The notes beneath the pieces are model-generated. The model made no database searches. It saw only the letters and a list, made by a program, of their open reading frames with translations, and had not been told where the DNA came from. Shown piece after piece: positions 36,262 through 45,561 of a stretch of 64,000 nucleotides of DNA. Source of the DNA: Methylomonas albis (GTDB lineage Bacteria > Pseudomonadota > Gammaproteobacteria > Methylococcales > Methylomonadaceae); the NCBI RefSeq assembly GCF_014850955.1, contig NZ_JACXSS010000001.1:2914001-2978000 (forward strand). The letters are read 5' to 3'. Position 1 is the stretch's first letter, and each line of letters opens with the position of its first letter. A program made the translations under genes and the position numbers.

Positions 36262-36834
36262 TTGCCCGACAAAAGTTTCTTATTCAGCCGCCCGCCCATC
36301 TGGAAAAGCCACGAACAAAGCAGCCAACGGCAACTGCCGAACGACCTGCAATCCTGGCTCAATGAAACCGGCTCGCTGACCAAACGTCTGCGCGGCATAC
36401 ACGGCAACCGCTTCGGCGTAAAAGTGCTATTTCACCGCTGGAAACCGGCATTCATAGACGAATGCCAGCTACTAGGCTTGCCGCCCTGCCGCTACCAATT
36501 GATCCGGGAAGTACTGTTGCACGCCGATGGCGAGCCCTTGGTGCTGGCCCGCACCATCCTGCCCGAGCCAACCATCGAAATCGCCCATCGTAATTTATCC
36601 CATCTCGGCACCAGACCCTTGGGCGAGGTGATTTTTGCCTATCCGGATTTGGAACGCCGCCAGCGTCAATTCAGCCGGGCTGATACAAACATTTGGTCAC
36701 CAGCCCTACAAACAGCTGTTAATGTTGATGATGCTATTTGGGGGCGTCGAACGGTTTACGCGATCCATCGGCAACCGTTGCTGGTGGCGGAGTTTTTTTT
36801 ACCTGCGGTATTTGCGGCACACGTCAATACCTAA
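36262..36834 (+). CDS. ubiC: Chorismate lyase
   Basis: 190 aa from a TTG start 3 bp after recG. Converts chorismate to 4-hydroxybenzoate plus pyruvate, the first step of ubiquinone synthesis. Motifs: LTKRLRGIHGNRFGVKVL, REVLLHADGEPLVLARTILP (Arg and substrate-binding segment) and a late Glu in LLVAEFFLPAV. It is somewhat longer at the N-terminus than the E. coli enzyme. Coupled to recG. Confidence 0.88.
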   Translation: MPDKSFLFSRPPIWKSHEQSSQRQLPNDLQSWLNETGSLTKRLRGIHGNRFGVKVLFHRWKPAFIDECQLLGLPPCRYQLIREVLLHADGEPLVLARTILPEPTIEIAHRNLSHLGTRPLGEVIFAYPDLERRQRQFSRADTNIWSPALQTAVNVDDAIWGRRTVYAIHRQPLLVAEFFLPAVFAAHVNT

Positions 36835-36873
36835 ACCGTTTATTTGCGTATTCCGATCAAAGCCGCTACCTAT

Positions 36874-38304
36874 TTATTTCCAACCACCACCCAACGCTTT
36901 ATAAAGGGTAATCGTCGCCAGTCGCTGTTGCTTGGTAACATTGATCAGTTGCAGGTTCGATTGCAACGCACTTTGTTGCGCAATCAAAACTTCCAAATAA
37001 CTGGCTCTGGCGGATTTATATAACTCATTGGCCGCCTCGACCGATTGTTTCAATACCTCGCTTTGTTGCTTTTTGAGTGCGCTCATTTGTTGCAGGCTTT
37101 TGATATTTGACAGCTGATTAGCGACCTCAACATAGGCATTCAGAATGCTTTTCTGATAGTTATACATTGCACTCAGTTGATTGGCCTGGGCGGTGTTAAA
37201 TGCGGCTTCCAATGATTTCATGTTGATGATAGGCGCCACCAGGGTTCCAGCAAGCGAATATGCTAGCGAGGCGGGCGAGGTAAACAAAAATTCCGGGTTG
37301 AACGCCTGAAACCCTAAGCTGGCGGTAATGTTGAAGTTGGGATAGAAAGCCGCCTTGGCTGCCTGCAAATCGAATTTGCTGGCTTCGACTTGATGTTCCG
37401 CAGCACGCACATCGGGACGGTTGATCAATAACTGCGACGGGATACCGGCAAGGACTTCTTTGGGTAGCGCATCGAAGAACTCGGTTTTCGTCCGCTCGAT
37501 GGGTTGTGGATAGCGGCCCAGCAAAAAATTGATGTTATTTTCTCGCTCGCTAATTTGTTGTAGCAGCGTTTTTTCCAATACCTGGCTATCGAGCAGTTGC
37601 GCATTGAATTGTTGAACCGCCAGCAGATTTGCCCTGCCGGCTTCTTTTTGTATCTGAATGATTTCCAGCGCTTCCTGTTGTTTTTGGATGGTCTGCCGGA
37701 CAATATCCAGCTCATTATCCAATGCCAATAGTTCGTTGTAGTAAATAGCGACATCGGTTACCAGGTTGGAAATCACAAAATGTGTGGCTTCAATACTGGA
37801 CAGGTAGTTTGAAACAGCCGCTTTACGCTGGCTTTCCAGTTTACCCCAAACGTCGACTTCCCAAGACGACTGCAAGCCGATAAACATATCGGGCAAATTT
37901 TCCGGAACGATTTGACCGGGCCTGATTTCAGTTGTCGCATTACCAGCGCCATCCATCGTGTAAAGCCCAAACTTACGCACACCGCCGCCCACATTCAAAC
38001 TGACTTGCGGCAGCATGGCGGCATTTGCCAATTTCACGCTGGAACGCGAGGTTTCAATGCGTTGCAAGGCCATTTGCAGATCGAGGTTATTGCCGACCGC
38101 TGTATCCAGCAATTTGAGCAACAGCGGATCGGCAAAATAATCTCGCCAGTTAATGCTGGCTACGGCGGTGCTAACTTGTTTATCGTTAAAGCTGTCCGGA
38201 AGCGGCTTTTCCGGGATCGACAAATCGGTATTTAGATTTGCGCACCCGCTAAAGCCCATGATCACGAAGAAAAGAACGAATGGGTGAAAAACTTTAGGTT
38301 CCAT
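36874..38304 (-). CDS. RND efflux outer-membrane lipoprotein (NodT/OprM family)
   Basis: 476 aa. Lipobox in VIMGFSGC; the TolC-like fold shows two repeats of long coiled coils (NNLDLQMALQRIETSRSSVK; AQANQLSAMYNYQKSILNAY). The family forms the outer-membrane channel of tripartite pumps. It follows the RND gene by 6 bp on the same strand, so it is part of the same operon with the broken adaptor gene. Confidence 0.92.
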   Translation of the reverse strand: MEPKVFHPFVLFFVIMGFSGCANLNTDLSIPEKPLPDSFNDKQVSTAVASINWRDYFADPLLLKLLDTAVGNNLDLQMALQRIETSRSSVKLANAAMLPQVSLNVGGGVRKFGLYTMDGAGNATTEIRPGQIVPENLPDMFIGLQSSWEVDVWGKLESQRKAAVSNYLSSIEATHFVISNLVTDVAIYYNELLALDNELDIVRQTIQKQQEALEIIQIQKEAGRANLLAVQQFNAQLLDSQVLEKTLLQQISERENNINFLLGRYPQPIERTKTEFFDALPKEVLAGIPSQLLINRPDVRAAEHQVEASKFDLQAAKAAFYPNFNITASLGFQAFNPEFLFTSPASLAYSLAGTLVAPIINMKSLEAAFNTAQANQLSAMYNYQKSILNAYVEVANQLSNIKSLQQMSALKKQQSEVLKQSVEAANELYKSARASYLEVLIAQQSALQSNLQLINVTKQQRLATITLYKALGGGWK

Positions 38305-38310
38305 GAGCGA

Positions 38311-41300
38311 TCACAGGGATTCAGTGAATGGGACTTCATCTTTTCTGCCGCCGAGATGATTATTGTCGGCCTTGCCGGCAAATACCACATATAAGCCGGG
38401 AATCACGATGACGCCGAAAAAGGTTCCAAATAGCATGCCTCCGGCGGCGGCCGAGCCGATGGTATTGTTACCAATTTCTCCAGCGCCCGAGGCAAACATC
38501 AACGGAATCAGACCCGCGATAAAGGCTAATGAGGTCATTAAAATCGGTCGTAACCTTAAGGTGGCGCCTTCAATAGCCGCAGCATACGGCGACTTGCCGA
38601 GTCGATGTTGCAAGCTAGCAAATTCGATGATCAGAATGGCGTTTTTGCCGAGAATACCAATCAGCATAATCATGGCGATTTGTGCGTAGATATTGTTTTC
38701 CAGGCCCATGATCCATAACATGAACAGCGCGCCGAATATACCAATGGGCAACGACAAGATCACCGGCATCGGCAACAGAAAGCTTTCGTATTGGGCTGCT
38801 AGCAGAAGATAAACAAACAACAGACAAATCATAAAAATATAAATGGCCTGATGACCGGCATTGGCCTGATCCCGAGACGAGCCGGCCCAATCGTAGCCAA
38901 ATCCTTTGGGCAGTTTTTTCGCCGCCACGTCCTTGATGGCGTCGATGGCTTGGCCACTGCTATATCCCGCTGCCGGTTGGCCGTTGACCATGGCCGAGGT
39001 GTACATGTTGTAGCGCGTCACCTGTTCGGGGCCATAGACTTTTTCGATGTGCAGAAAAGCGGAAAACGGCACCATCTTGCCGGCATCGTTTTTGATATAC
39101 AACTTCATCAGATCATCGGGCTGTGCACGGTATTCCGGCAGCGCCTGCACCATGACTTTATACATCTGACCAAAACGGATGAAGTTGGTCGCATATTCGC
39201 TGCCGATCAAGGTTTGCAAGGTGCTCATGGCATTTTCGGCGGTGATGCCTTTTTGTGCCGCCTTGTCGCCGTCGATATGCAGCACAAACTGTGGGAAACG
39301 CGCGTTGAAGGTAGTAAAGGCATTGACGATTTCCGGTCGTTTGTTCAATTCCTCGACAAACAGGTCGGCGACTTTCTGCAATTGTTCGAGACTGCCGCCG
39401 GTTTTATCCAACAAGCGCATTTCAAAGCCGCTGGAATTGCCGTAGCCCGGCACCGGCGGTGGCGTGAAAAACTCGATACCGGCATCCTTGATATGCTGGG
39501 TCTTTTCTTCCAATACCCCAATGACTTCCTTATCTGAGACGCTTCGCTCGCCCCAGTTTTTCAAGCTGATCAGATTCATGCCGTACACCGCGCCACTGCC
39601 GTCCGACAGCACACTGAATCCCGCCAAGCTTGATACTGAGTTGACGACTTCAAGTGAGGCGGCGATTTTCTGCACGTCATCGACCACTTTTTCGGTGCGT
39701 TCCAGCGTCGCGCCGGAAGGCGTGGTGATGTTGGCGTAAATGGTGCCTTGATCCTCTTCGGGGATAAAACCCGTCGGCACATTGGCGCCTATCAAGCCGG
39801 CGCCCAGGGAAAACCCCAGCAAGATGGCAAACGTGATCAGTCGGCGATTGGCAATGGCGCCGATCAGTGTCTTGTAGCGGGCGGCCAGTCCGTCATACCA
39901 GTGATTAAATCCGCCAAACAGTTTTTGTAACCGGGTGGCTTTTTGCTGGGAGTGGTGATGGCTTTTAAGCAGCAAGGCGCAAAGTGCCGGCGTCAATGAC
40001 AGCGCGGTAATGCCGGACAACACAATCGAGAAAGCCATGGTTAGCGAGAATTGCCGGTAAAAAATGCCGCTGGGTCCGTCCATAAATGACACCGGCAAAA
40101 ACACCGCCGACATGACCAGTGTGATGGCAATAATTGCACCGCTGATTTCGCGCATCGCTTGTTCGGTGGCTTTCATCGGTCCGATATGCGAATGTTCCAT
40201 CTTGGCATGCACAGCTTCAATGACCACGATGGCGTTATCAACGACTATGCCGATAGCCAGTACCAGGGCAAACAGGGTAATCAGGTTCAGGGAAAACCCC
40301 ATCAGTTGCATAAAGAAAAAGGTGCCGACCAACGAAACCGGTACCGCCAGAATGGGGATTAGGGTGGAGCGAAAGTCCTGTAGGAAGATAAACACCACCA
40401 AGGCCACCAAGACAAAGGCCTCGATCAAGGTTTTAATCACTTCATGGATAGAGGCGTCCAAAAACTCGGAAACGTCGTAAGTCAAACTGTAATCCATGCC
40501 GGGTGGAAACGAGTTGGCTTTGATTTCTGTCATGGTTTTTTTGATATTGGCGATGACTTCCTTGGCATTACTGCCGGGCCGTTGTTTCAGCATAATGGCG
40601 GCGGAAGGTTGGCCGTTTTCCTTGGACAAAACATCGTAGTCCTGCGAGTCGAACGCCACTTCGGCAACATCCCGTAAGCGCAATAGTTCACCATCTTCCT
40701 TGCCGCTCAGCACGATGTTTTCATAGGCTTCCTGGGTGTTGTGCTTGCCGGAGTATTTCAAGATGTACTGCAACGCTTGCGCGTCTCGCCCCGAACTTTC
40801 GCCGATTTTACCCGGCGCGGCCTCGACGTTTTGCGCCCTTAGTTTTTCAATGACTTCGGTAGGCGAAATGTTATACATCAGCAACTTATCGGGCTTCAAC
40901 CAAACCCGCATCGCATATTCCCGTGAGCCCATAATGTCGGCAAAACCGACCCCTTCGATGCGTTTCAACTCTCTCAACACATTGATGTCGGTAAAGTTGT
41001 AGAGAAATTTTTCATCCAAGGTCGGGTCTTTACTGAGGATGTTGACGTACAGCAGCATGCTGTTTTGCACTTTCTCGACGATGACTCCCGACTTGATCGC
41101 TTCTTCGGGCAGTTCGTCCAACACCGATGCCACGCGGTTTTGCACGTTGACCGAGGCGACTTCCGGGTCGGTGCCGGCTTTAAAAATAATCTGGATCACG
41201 CTGACGCCATCGTTACCGGAAACCGACGACATATAGGCCATGCCCGGTACGCCGTTGATGGCCCGCTCAAGCGGAGTGACGACTGCCTTGACGCAGGCTT

Positions 41301-41466
41301 CGGCATTGGCGCCGATGAATTTTGTCGTGACATTGACTTCGGGCGGGGCGATATCGGGAAACTGAGTAACCGGCAGTTGAAATAACGACAACAGCCCTAG
41401 CAAGGTAATCAAAATGGATATAACGATCGACAATACCGGCCGATGGATGAATTTGGCAGTCATCAT
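38311..41466 (-). CDS. RND multidrug efflux transporter (AcrB/MexB, HAE1 family)
   Basis: 1051 aa with 12 expected membrane helices and two large periplasmic loops. N-terminus FIHRPVLSIVISILITLLGL, VTQFPDIAPPEV, the charged proton-relay helix LALVLAIGIVVDNAIVVIEA (Asp pair region), and the second-half TM motif LLIGILGKNAILIIEFA are typical. It pumps drugs or other hydrophobic compounds using the proton gradient. The adaptor gene upstream is disrupted, so the pump may not work unless another adaptor serves it. Confidence 0.93.
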   Translation of the reverse strand: MMTAKFIHRPVLSIVISILITLLGLLSLFQLPVTQFPDIAPPEVNVTTKFIGANAEACVKAVVTPLERAINGVPGMAYMSSVSGNDGVSVIQIIFKAGTDPEVASVNVQNRVASVLDELPEEAIKSGVIVEKVQNSMLLYVNILSKDPTLDEKFLYNFTDINVLRELKRIEGVGFADIMGSREYAMRVWLKPDKLLMYNISPTEVIEKLRAQNVEAAPGKIGESSGRDAQALQYILKYSGKHNTQEAYENIVLSGKEDGELLRLRDVAEVAFDSQDYDVLSKENGQPSAAIMLKQRPGSNAKEVIANIKKTMTEIKANSFPPGMDYSLTYDVSEFLDASIHEVIKTLIEAFVLVALVVFIFLQDFRSTLIPILAVPVSLVGTFFFMQLMGFSLNLITLFALVLAIGIVVDNAIVVIEAVHAKMEHSHIGPMKATEQAMREISGAIIAITLVMSAVFLPVSFMDGPSGIFYRQFSLTMAFSIVLSGITALSLTPALCALLLKSHHHSQQKATRLQKLFGGFNHWYDGLAARYKTLIGAIANRRLITFAILLGFSLGAGLIGANVPTGFIPEEDQGTIYANITTPSGATLERTEKVVDDVQKIAASLEVVNSVSSLAGFSVLSDGSGAVYGMNLISLKNWGERSVSDKEVIGVLEEKTQHIKDAGIEFFTPPPVPGYGNSSGFEMRLLDKTGGSLEQLQKVADLFVEELNKRPEIVNAFTTFNARFPQFVLHIDGDKAAQKGITAENAMSTLQTLIGSEYATNFIRFGQMYKVMVQALPEYRAQPDDLMKLYIKNDAGKMVPFSAFLHIEKVYGPEQVTRYNMYTSAMVNGQPAAGYSSGQAIDAIKDVAAKKLPKGFGYDWAGSSRDQANAGHQAIYIFMICLLFVYLLLAAQYESFLLPMPVILSLPIGIFGALFMLWIMGLENNIYAQIAMIMLIGILGKNAILIIEFASLQHRLGKSPYAAAIEGATLRLRPILMTSLAFIAGLIPLMFASGAGEIGNNTIGSAAAGGMLFGTFFGVIVIPGLYVVFAGKADNNHLGGRKDEVPFTESL

Positions 41467-41482
41467 GACGCTTCCCGCTCCC

Positions 41483-42866
41483 TTAATTTGATGATGGTAG
41501 GGCTTGCGCTAAATCGATGGGCTTTGCGTGTATCTTGTCGCCATCCTTCATGCTTTCCACGCCTTCATAGACGATGCTGTCATGCTCGGATAAACCGGAT
41601 TCGATCACATAAAAATCAGGAAAGCGCATTTTCGGTACGATATTGCGCTGCTCAAGTACGCCATCCGTGTTAACGACATACACATACAGTTTGTCCTGTA
41701 CTTCAAAGGTCGATTTCTGCGGCACAAACAAAGCCTGTTTGAGTGGCTTGTTGACGATGATTTTGCCATTGGAGCCATGCTTCAACAGCCTTTCCGGATT
41801 AGCGAACCGGGCTCTGAAGGCGATGTTGCCGGTGCTGTGATCAAACTCGCTTTCGATCATTTCGATTTTTCCGGCATGGGGATATAAGACGTGATTGGCC
41901 AGTTTCAGGCTCACGCTATCTGTCTGTTTATCGTTTGCCGAAACATAATTGAGGTAATCGATTTCTGATAGATTGAAATAAGCAAATACTTCCTGATTGT
42001 CTGAAATCGAGGTGAGCATATCGCCGTCGGCAATCAAACTGCCGACTTTATTGGGAATCCGATTGACGAAGCCGCTGAACGGCGCTTTGATTTGCGCAAA
42101 GGAAAGGTTCAACGCGACTTGTTCTTTATTGGCCGCCGCTTCGTCCACATTGGCTTTCAGTGCCTCGACCTTGGCTTTAACGATTGCGAGTTCACCTTCC
42201 GCCACGATGTTTTTTTCCAGTAGTCGACTGACATTTATCACTTCAACTTCCGCCGCTTTCAAATTGGCTTGAGCGCTTTTATGGGCCGCATTAGCCTTTT
42301 GCAGCTCTCGCTGAAAATCTTGGAAACGGAGCGCAAGCGAAGTGAAGATTTTTAGTCCCCGATAGCCGTAGCGCCGGGCGGGTTTTCGCAGCGAAGCGGA
42401 GAAAACCTGCAAGGCATCGCGACACGGCGTCAAGTCATGCGAGAGCCGATGTTTCGACCCCCTGTTGGGTCGAAACGAGGTGACGCGGACGAATCGGGGC
42501 CGCCGAAGGCATAAACTGCCAGCAAATTTTTCGCGCTGAAATCGGATGGGACCCATTTCAGCTTTACCGAAAAATGCTGGCGCTCCTGTTTTCGAATTCC
42601 ATGAAACTCAGGGTGAATAACAGTTGCCCTTCTTTGACCGCTTGTCCCTCGTCGACATGAATTTTTTCGATATGCCCTTTGATTCTGCTCCTGACTTCGA
42701 CATAGCGTACCGACTGAATTTCGGCAACATACTCGCTGCTGTAGCTGGTGTCCTTGACGATGGGATGAATCACCTCGTGGGTATCGACTTGAGTCGGCGG
42801 CTTTTCGGTGTTGCAGGCTGCCATGCCCAAACAAAGCATTAGCAACAAAATTTTGCTGATTTTCAT
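41483..42866 (-). pseudogene. RND efflux periplasmic adaptor (MFP), interrupted by a ~277-bp structured element
   Basis: The first part (42866 to about 42594) encodes a lipoprotein signal (LCLGMAAC) and the biotinyl/lipoyl-like start EIQSVRYVEVRSRIKGHIEK followed by DEGQAVKEGQLLFTLS, then runs into foreign sequence with an early stop. From about 42316 the adaptor resumes (FQRELQKANAAHKSAQANLK, alpha-hairpin; FAQIKAPFSGFVNRIPNKVG; later barrel and membrane-proximal domain). The intervening DNA matches the repeat at about 63160-63430. An in-frame open stretch through the insert from 42556 could allow an internally started product without export signal. Most likely this adaptor is inactive. Confidence 0.85.
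42317..42593 (-). mobile_element. Structured dispersed element, copy 1 (inserted in the adaptor gene)
   Basis: About 277 bp that splits the adaptor gene. Reading on the minus strand it contains an outer/inner hairpin (42581-42518: TGCTGGC-type outer arms at 42575-42581/42518-42524 and ATTTCAGC/GCTGAAAT arms at 42535-42562), then the block GCCTTCGGCGGCC, GTCCGCGTCACCTCG, a perfect 10-bp stem GTTTCGACCC (42451-42476), GGCTCTCGCATGA, CGATGCCTTGCAG, stem GGTTTTC/GAAAACC (42381-42407), CCGCCCGGCGCTACGGC, CGGGGACTA and ends near CGTTTCCAAG. It encodes no protein. Copy 2 shares the unpaired blocks and has changed but still paired stems. Candidate: mobile RNA element of HEARO/omega-RNA or MITE type. 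Confidence 0.75.
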
Positions 42867-42914
42867 TTTTCCGTGATTGGCTGGATTGACGCTCGATTTA
42901 ATGCCTGCCAGGCC

Positions 42915-43043
42915 TTAAACGGTCGTTGACGAATGATCGATGGGTTCTTCCGGTTTATAGTGCGCACAACCGGACGCTAACGAGAGGCTGAGGGCGAGAT
43001 AAATTAGGTAAATTCGGCGTTTTGGAAGGCGACAGGAAAACAT
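42915..43043 (-). CDS. Possible 42-aa small lipoprotein
   Basis: From ATG 43043, 42 codons: a basic start (CRLPKRRIYLIYLALS), a lipobox-like LASGC, then HYKPEEPIDHSSTTV. No strong ribosome site is visible. It lies just upstream of the adaptor gene on the same strand and could be its small companion or chance. I recognise no family. Confidence 0.4.
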   Translation of the reverse strand: MFSCRLPKRRIYLIYLALSLSLASGCAHYKPEEPIDHSSTTV

Positions 43044-43117
43044 GGGCTCGAATCTCAAGGTACACAGACAGCAAGATTTTAGTGAGTCAACCTTACAATA
43101 ACCTTTCACTTAGCTTA

Positions 43118-43295
43118 GGGAAACGCTGATTAAATCCTTCGACAATCTCAGAATGAACGGTAAGTGTTTGATTCCGTTCGTGATCGACTGCGAGAATGCA
43201 GGAGTTAGAGCAACGCAGGAGCAGCTGCCGAGAGCCTGTCAGAGCCACTTGTGCTAGTGAGGGCAAGAGCGGGGTCGATTTGTTCAGCGCTTCGT
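43118..43295. mobile_element. MITE-like element with ~17-bp imperfect terminal inverted repeats
   Basis: GAAACGCTGATTAAATC (43120-43136) and the reverse complement of 43277-43293 (GAAGCGCTGAACAAATC) match at 14 of 17 positions, 176 bp apart. No ORF lies between. It may be the remains of an insertion sequence or a non-autonomous element. I see no clear target-site duplication. Confidence 0.45.
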
Positions 43296-43326
43296 TAAAT
43301 GAAGGCCGTAAAAGTGAATAGAGGAT

Positions 43327-43785
43327 TTAACGTCCGACAAAGTCGATTTCGATCCGAGTTCCCCGTTGGTTCGATAATCTGCTGTCAATCTTGATTTGCG
43401 CCGCATGGAGATCGGCAATTTCTTTGACGATAGGCAATCCTAGTCCACAGCCGTCTCCCGGACTACCGGGCACGCGATAAAAACGTTCGAAGATCTTGTC
43501 TTGCTCGCTATTAGGTATCCCCACCCCATCGTCTTCCACGATCAGCTTGATATGTGGCGCGGAACTCATGGTGACATTGATGTGTCCGCCCGATTGGCCA
43601 TAACTGATGGCGTTGTCCAGTAGATTGCCCAGCAACTCCCTCAGCAGAACATCATCACCATTGATTTGCACCACGGTATCCGGTGCATCAAAACCCAATT
43701 CAATTTTGCGATCCAATGCTCTTGGCACCCAATCCATGCAACATTCGCGCACCAGTCGGGTCAGGTCTATTAATCGAAACTCCGG
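43327..43785 (-). pseudogene. Sensor histidine kinase, C-terminal fragment
   Basis: About 150 residues of a histidine kinase: the ATP-binding domain with N box ELLGNLLDNAISYGQ, G1 DDGVGIP, F box FERFYRV and G2 GCGLGLPIVKEI, ending in a normal stop. Upstream of the readable RLIDLTRLVRECC the sensor, membrane and His-phosphoacceptor parts are missing; at about 43782 the sequence changes into a SulP gene on the other strand. It is a truncated remnant and cannot autophosphorylate by itself. Confidence 0.8.
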
Positions 43786-44636
43786 CGCACTATGTGAATC
43801 TGAAAATTATTCTGCCGTATTCATTGCCGTTGTCCGTGGTCGGTCTGCTGGAATCGTTGATGACCGCCACCATCGTCGATGAGTTGACCGACACCAGCAG
43901 CGATAAGAATCGCGAATGCAAAGGCCAGGGACTGGCTAACATCGGCGCTGGTTTGCTGGGCGGCATGGCCGGTTGCGCGATGATCGGTCAGTCGGTGATC
44001 AACGTTAAATCCGGCGGTCGCGGCCGTTTGTCCACCTTGGTGGCGGGTACGTTTTTATTGATCATGGTGGTGTTTCTGGATCAGTGGATTTCCAAAATCC
44101 CCATGGCTGCCCTGGTGGCCGTGATGATCATGGTTTCGATCGGCACCTTTAGTTGGCGCTCCCTTCTCAATCTGAAAACGCATCCCTTATCGACCAACAT
44201 CGTTATGCTGGCGACCGTTGTGGTCGTGGTGTGGACGCACAATCTGGCGCTGGGCGTGTTGGTCGGTGTGTTGCTGACTTCCCTGTTTTTCGCCAATAAG
44301 ATCAGTCATTTCCTGTACGTCGAATCCGGATTGGATGAAAGTGGCGGCACACGAATTTATAAGGTCGTCGGCCAGGTGTTCTTCAATTCGGCGGATAAGT
44401 TTGTCGCCAGCTTCGATTTCAAGGAGGCGCTGGAGAACGTGGTGATCGACCTGACCCGCGCACATTTCTGGGACCTCACTTCGGTCGGCGCGCTGGATAA
44501 AGTCGTGATCAAATTTCGCCGCGAAGGCGCCGAGCTTGAAGTCATCGGCATGAACGCCGCAACCGCCACGATTGTGGACCGCTTCGGCGTTCACGATAGG
44601 CCCGAAGAAATTGAGAAAGTCATGGGAGGCCATTGA
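43782..44636 (+). pseudogene. SulP family anion transporter, C-terminal fragment with STAS domain
   Basis: About 284 residues of a SulP (SLC26-like) transporter of sulfate, bicarbonate or similar anions. It begins in the middle of the transport domain (PAHYVNLKIILPYSLPL, SVVGLLESLMTATIVDEL, GLANIGAGLLGGMAGCAMIG), carries the remaining membrane helices, and ends with a STAS domain (VFFNSADKFVASFDF, IDLTRAHFWDLTSVGALDKV). The N-terminal half is missing, replaced by antisense histidine-kinase sequence. The stop overlaps the ATG of the Usp gene (TGATG), so a former operon with usp is still visible. Confidence 0.82.
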
Positions 44637-45502
44637 TGAATACTATCCAAAACCTGGTACTGGCCAGCATCGACGGCTCACCCTTAACCGACGCCGTCTG
44701 CGACTATGCGGCCTGGATCGCGCAAAAAGTCGATGCGCCGTTGAAACTGCTGCACACCATCGACCATCATCCGGAGCACGCCCATTCGACCGACATCACC
44801 GGCAACATCGGCGTCGACAGCCGCGATCGTTTGCTGGACCAACTGACGCAACTGGAACAGCAACGCAGCAAACTGCGGCTGCAACAAGGTAAGCAGCTGC
44901 TGCAAGCGGCTCGGGAACGAGCGATGCAAGCCGGCGTTCTCGACCCGATCACCAACCAACGCCACGGCAGTCTGGTCGAATCGCTGATCGAGCTGGAGAA
45001 TGAACTGAGGGTACTGGTGATCGGCGTGCGCGGCAAGGTGCACGAAAACCAAGCGGATAAAATCGGCGCCAAGCTGGAGTCCATCATCCGCTCGCTGCAC
45101 AAACCGATTTTGGTGGTCAATGCCGAGTTCAAAGCCCCCGAGCGCATCATGCTTGCCTACGACGGCAGCCAGGCCGCGGAGAAAGCCTTGGAAATGGTCG
45201 CCGCTAGCCCGCTATACAAAGGTCTGACCTGCCATCTGGTTTGCGTCAGCCAGGATGAAGGCAAAGGCCAATTGCTGGATGTTGCCGCCAACAAGCTGCG
45301 ACTGGCCGGCGGTATCGAGGTCATCGCTAAAAGGCTGATCGGCAAACCTGAACAGGTGCTGTGCGATTATCAAGACCAGCACGGCATTGATCTGACCGAG
45401 ATGGGTACGTTCAGGCATACCCGTATTCACGACTGGCTACTGGGCAGCGTTACCGTAAAGATGTTAACGCATAGTCGCAAGCCACTGTTGTTGCTACGAT
45501 AG
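44636..45502 (+). CDS. Universal stress protein, two tandem UspA domains
   Basis: 288 aa. Domain 1 begins NLVLASIDGSPLTDAVCDYA and ends PILVVNAE; domain 2 begins RIMLAYDGSQAAEKALEMV and ends RKPLLLLR. The second half keeps a glycine-rich nucleotide-type segment close to MGTFRHTRIHDWLLGSV, which resembles the G-2x-G-9x-G(S/T) motif only in part. The start ATG overlaps the SulP stop. SulP-Usp pairs are common; role probably in stress or anion homeostasis. Confidence 0.88.
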   Translation: MNTIQNLVLASIDGSPLTDAVCDYAAWIAQKVDAPLKLLHTIDHHPEHAHSTDITGNIGVDSRDRLLDQLTQLEQQRSKLRLQQGKQLLQAARERAMQAGVLDPITNQRHGSLVESLIELENELRVLVIGVRGKVHENQADKIGAKLESIIRSLHKPILVVNAEFKAPERIMLAYDGSQAAEKALEMVAASPLYKGLTCHLVCVSQDEGKGQLLDVAANKLRLAGGIEVIAKRLIGKPEQVLCDYQDQHGIDLTEMGTFRHTRIHDWLLGSVTVKMLTHSRKPLLLLR

Positions 45503-45561
45503 AAAAATTTCATTGAAATACTGCATTAACTTAATCGTTTTTATCGCACTATAGAGGCGTT

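Noticed and set aside
41039-41385. Plus-strand ORFs inside the RND transporter gene
   Set aside because: Shadows of the well-supported RND gene on the other strand.
43683-43781. N-terminal extension of the SulP frame
   Set aside because: The stretch is antisense to the histidine kinase ATP-binding domain and has no transporter features.
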